Shown here in pieces: positions 60,901-64,000 of a stretch of 64,000 nt of DNA; positions within the stretch are counted from its first letter, which is position 1; every line of letters starts with the position of its first letter. The DNA is from Populus alba (lineage: Eukaryota; Streptophyta; Magnoliopsida; Malpighiales; Salicaceae), in contig NC_133288.1 of NCBI RefSeq assembly GCF_005239225.2, positions 15,134,169 to 15,198,168 on the forward strand. Reading direction: 5' to 3'. Made by a program: the position numbers and the translations under genes. The notes below the pieces were generated by a model. The model had not been told where the DNA came from, ran no database searches, and worked only from the letters and a program-made list of their open reading frames with translations.

Positions 60901-61700
60901 ACCATAAAGATTTGTGAGTGATTTTACACCTAGTGAGAACACAATCTTGCTTTAGTTTTTGTTAATTAATTAGTAAGATTATGAATATACAAATAATAAT
61001 AATTACACAAAGCATGGATGCAAGTTCCAAGCTGTTATTTGTCTGTGAATTATACATATAAATAAGATTTATAATCCTAAGAAGTGTCCGGCATTTCAGG
61101 CCCAAGTCAAACGTGATCTCATAAATAACACAGGTATAGAAACGTTGTTTAAAATAAAATGTTTCCCGGTCTGCCGTCTTACTCTCCCTGCCTCTCACCT
61201 GCACATATCCATGGTGAATTCCATTTGCTTTTTATTTTCATAGCAATAACTAAAGAAAATAACACCAAAAACACCAGCTCCCTACGCAGCATAATATCCC
61301 TTGTTTATTATACACACGCACGAAGAGCTGATCCTAAAATGACGTCATTCATATCTCATCAAACGGAGAGAGTGACTTTTTTTCTAAAATGCGTTTTTTT
61401 TTAAAAATGATTTTGAGGCATTCCGCTCGAGATACATTTAGTAATGTTTTTGTAATATTCAGCTCAAAGATCTGAAGTAAAAAGATCGAGGGAATAAGCT
61501 AATACTCTTCGACATGTGGAATACTAAATTCCTATTTTTATTTAGTGTGGAAATGGCCTTTAATTAAATGGAGAAGGACAGCTGGGATTGGAGTCTAGTC
61601 CTGGAGATAAGCTAGTTTTATAATTGATTTTGATCACTAATAAATCAAAATCAACAGTAGTAAACTACTACCACTACTATTATTTAGCTACTTTCATCAC
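57980..61700. other. AT-rich intergenic DNA upstream of QUA2
   Basis: No gene recognised. A less AT-rich patch at 58530-58740 and another at 59050-59330 lack ORFs. Poly-T and poly-A tracts with TE-like wording ('aaaatccatgacttgaaaatg', 'ccgttaacatcaattttaatatg') fill the rest. A direct poly-A run (61701-61719) precedes the QUA2 TATA box. Confidence 0.5.
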
Positions 61701-61725
61701 AAAAAAAAAAAAAAAAAAACTCCTC

Positions 61726-61733
61726 TATAAAAA
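61726..61733 (+). promoter_or_regulatory. Probable TATA box of QUA2
   Basis: TATAAAAA lies about 30 bases before the likely transcript start near 61755-61765, and about 880 bases before the ATG, which implies a long leader with one or more introns. Confidence 0.6.
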
Positions 61734-61787
61734 GGAATAGTTTTTTGTTTTCACGAGAGTTCTGTTGTGTTGGGATCCATAGTAATC

Positions 61788-61816
61788 ATCTCTCTCGCGT
61801 CCATCGTGAGAGAGAT
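61788..61816 (+). promoter_or_regulatory. 12-bp stem-loop in the QUA2 5' leader
   Basis: ATCTCTCTCGCG (61788-61799) pairs with CGTGAGAGAGAT (61805-61816) around a 5-base loop TCCAT; one pair is G-U. It lies just after the predicted transcription start, so it would sit near the mRNA cap if the start is correct. Confidence 0.75.
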
Positions 61817-61876
61817 CCAGACATATCTTTAACAGCAAAAGCTTCTTCTGGGTTCAATCACTCCATCCATTCATTC

Positions 61877-61918
61877 ATGGGTTTACGTTTCATCACTCTA
61901 TTCGTGAATTCTTGCTGA
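61877..61918 (+). CDS. Upstream ORF of 13 codons in QUA2 leader
   Basis: The ATG at 61877 follows a 'ccattcattc' run and encodes 13 residues (MGLRFITLFVNSC) before TGA at 61916. If included in the mature leader it could lower translation of the main ORF. Conservation is unknown, and it may be removed if leader splicing starts earlier. Confidence 0.4.
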   Translation: MGLRFITLFVNSC

Positions 61919-62539
61919 TTTCAAGGATTTTTTTTCCTCGTGGCTCTGAAAAAACGAACTTGTATTTTCGCTTGTGCCCCATATAAGGTGGTGTTTTTCT
62001 TCTCTTTGAAGTTCTGCTAGATTTGAGTGGATTGTGAAATTATGATACCTCTTTGTTTTTTTATCAGTTTACTGGATTGATCTGTGCGGGCTATTTGGTT
62101 TTTTTAGTTAGGTACTGAAATGAAGTGAGTTCTTTTACTAGAAATGAACTTTCACTCTCACTTGCATATATACAAATCAAAGGTTAAGAGGCTCAATGGA
62201 ATCAAAAGTGATTATCTTACTTTTGAAATGTTTTTGCTTTGTTTGTCTTTGAATCTCAATTGCCTTTCTTTTTTTTCCTCTCATGTGTTTGGTCTTGGAA
62301 TTACCAATGAAGTCTATTCCTTTAGTAGTTGCAGTTTCTTTTCATAGGCTCTATTTTTTATTTTTTTTTCTGATGTTTGTTTTAGCATTGCTTTTTTTAA
62401 AAAATAAAAATAAAAATAAAATTTTGGAGTGGGGTTGATTCCTTGCAATAAGGAAGGTTTCTTGCCTTCTTGGGCTCTTTGTTCTTTGCTTTTTTAGCTC
62501 GTTTGAGAAGAATTTCTCTCGTTTTCTATTGGGATTCAG

Positions 62540-62598
62540 GTAAAGAACTTAGTGAGCTTAACTTTATTTCAAAAGTTTAATTATTGCTGGTTTTTCAG
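62540..62598 (+). other. Candidate 3' part of a leader intron of QUA2
   Basis: 'tttttcag|gttatata' at 62596-62599 is a strong acceptor 8 bases before the ATG. A 'ttcag|gtaaag' at 62539-62540 could be a donor (59-base intron, short for plants) or an alternative acceptor. A longer intron starting at an earlier donor in 61940-62000 is equally possible. Confidence 0.4.
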
Positions 62599-62606
62599 GT
62601 TATATA

Positions 62607-64000
62607 ATGTCTAGGCCTCTGCATCGAGGTGCAACAGGGATACGGATCTCTGGGAACAGCAATGATTTATGGGACTCCCAAATGAAAGATAAAACAGAAA
62701 AGGAAGATATGGATAGGAATCGTTCTTCTGATCAAAGTTATTTAGCTCTGAAGTTTCCTTTCCGTGTACTTTTTCCTGATAATAATTCTCCTTCCAAATA
62801 TGTCAACGGTGAAAGGGGCTTTGCATCTGATCCATTCAGTGTCGGAAGTCCAAGAAGCCGACAAAAATTAACATTGCTACTTTTGAAGTTGAGCTTAGCT
62901 GTGATTGTAGTTCTTGCTCTTACCGGATCTTTTTGGTGGACGATCTCAATATCGACATTGTCAAGGGGTCAAATATTACACACTTATAGGCGACTCCAGG
63001 AGCAACTTGTTTCTGACATGTGGGATATTGGGGAGCTATCTCTTGGTTCCTCGAGGTTGCAAGAATTGGAGTTCTGTTCTCAAGAGTCTGAAATTTATGT
63101 TCCTTGCTTCAATGTTTCCGAGAATCTTGCTTTGGGATATTCTGATGGTAGCGAGAATGATCGTCATTGTGGGCAGAGTTCGAGGCAAAGTTGCATGGTG
63201 CTTCCTCCTGTAAATTATAGGATTCCTCTTCATTGGCCTACGGGAAGAGACATCATCTGGGTTGCAAATGTAAAACTTACTGCACAAGAGGTTCTTTCAT
63301 CTGGTAGTTTGACAAAGAGGTAAGTGAATGGACTTTACTGTATTACTTGCACTTGTATTTCCTTGTTATCCTCTGTTGATTTCTCTGTTACCGTGGTTGG
63401 CAGGATGATGATGTTGGATGAAGAGCAGATTTCTTTTCGTTCAGCCTCTCCCATGTTTGATGGTGTTGAAGATTACTCACATCAAATTGCTGAAATGATT
63501 GGACTGAGAAATGAATCCAACTTTGTACAAGCTGGGGTAAGCCCCTATATTTTTTTCCCTTTTGGGAACCTTAAAATAAGCTTAATTATGTCTCATGTAC
63601 TTTCTTAGTTTGTAGCATTACTGTAGTCTGGTATTGGATACAGAGTGGTTTCGTTAACTAGTAAGAGTCTTTTTTTAGTAAACTGTTGGGGTAACTAGTT
63701 TTCAAATTTAAACCTTTTAATTTGAGCAATGTGCAACCCAGAAAACAAGGTTTGAGCAACGTGCAGTCTGAATTCTATAAAATATAATAGTGCTCTCTGA
63801 TTAGTTATCAAAAGGAAAAGATAAAAAAAGGAAAAGAAACCATTTTAGTGCTCCATGACAGTATGATGTCCAATGCTGTCAAGAATGGAAATTATGCAGC
63901 TCACTTGTACTCTGCAGCTACCTGATACTAGTTATGCTCTCTGTGCAATACATGTAATAACTACCCATGTTTATTTCCTGATTCTTGCAGGTGAGAACCA
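62607..64000 (+). CDS. QUA2: QUASIMODO2/TSD2-type methyltransferase (5' part, exons 1-2 and start of 3)
   Basis: Golgi type II membrane protein of the Methyltransf_29 (DUF248) family; Arabidopsis QUA2/TSD2 is needed for homogalacturonan synthesis or methylation and cell adhesion. Exon 1 is 62607-63319, exon 2 is 63404-63536, exon 3 starts at 63991 and runs off the window. Introns are GT-AG and the frame is kept (AG|G, then GGG|GTG). The N-terminal cytosolic tail MSRPLHRGATGIRI, with DSQMKDKTE at 24-32, is characteristic of QUA2 rather than other family members. One membrane segment lies at about 88-110, then SFWWTISIS, YRRLQEQLVSDMWDIGE, VPCFNVSENLALGY, NYRIPLHWPTGRDIIWVANV, LSSGSLTKRMMMLDEEQISF and EDYSHQIAEMIGL. 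The SAM-binding DIGCGxGxFGA motif would follow just beyond the edge. The stop codon after KR in exon 1 is intronic. Confidence 0.95.

Overview
The window is AT-rich nuclear DNA from a dicot, most likely Salicaceae (Populus or Salix). The grounds are two intron-less EXORDIUM-like genes, an intron-containing elongator tRNA-Met, an ortholog of QUASIMODO2/TSD2, and dense layers of plant transposable elements (CACTA, hAT, PIF/Harbinger, copia, endogenous pararetrovirus, SINE, solo LTR). The genus is an inference from repeat style. Only four loci look functional: EXO-like 1 (3407-4366, -), EXO-like 2 (21082-22041, -), tRNA-eMet (33687-33771, +), and the 5' part of the QUA2 gene, which runs off the right edge (62607-64000, +).

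Layout: 1-424 is an endogenous pararetrovirus reverse transcriptase fragment. 630-22316 is a tandem segmental array of a repeat-rich block called X here followed by an EXO-like gene: partial X0 / EXO1 / X1 / CACTA element / X2 / EXO2. The CACTA (9313 to about 16009) starts with an intact terminus in the end of X1, carries decayed TnpA-like and TNP2-like genes, and is cut off at its right side, where X2 begins inside a small TIR element. X1 and X2 thus lie next to each other with no EXO gene between, so a third EXO copy may have been lost.

22316-38300 is gene-poor: MITEs, a clean 888-bp hAT-type element with a perfect 8-bp target duplication, a PIF/Harbinger transposase pseudogene, a copia leader/gag relic, the tRNA, a long (TA)n tract and a degenerate ~300-bp repeat array. 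Some exon-like stretches at 27.1-28.3 kb are unassigned.

38300-53031 is a second tandem segmental duplication (~7 kb unit). Its copies are separated by a 500-N assembly gap. They share a SINE and a small conserved ORF, and differ by a solo LTR in copy 1 and a ~1.8-kb indel. 53.9-55.5 kb carries a more diverged relative of part of that unit. 55.9-56.1 kb holds a hairpin-forming 69-bp tandem repeat, and 57.9 kb an orphan leader-like stretch with two telo boxes.

The right end is the promoter, structured 5' leader and first exons of QUA2, a Golgi methyltransferase of pectin synthesis. EXO proteins are secreted, so the protein genes of the window all act in cell wall or apoplast growth, though nothing suggests co-regulation. 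No clearly new biological system was found; the most informative features are the two tandem arrays and the structured QUA2 leader.
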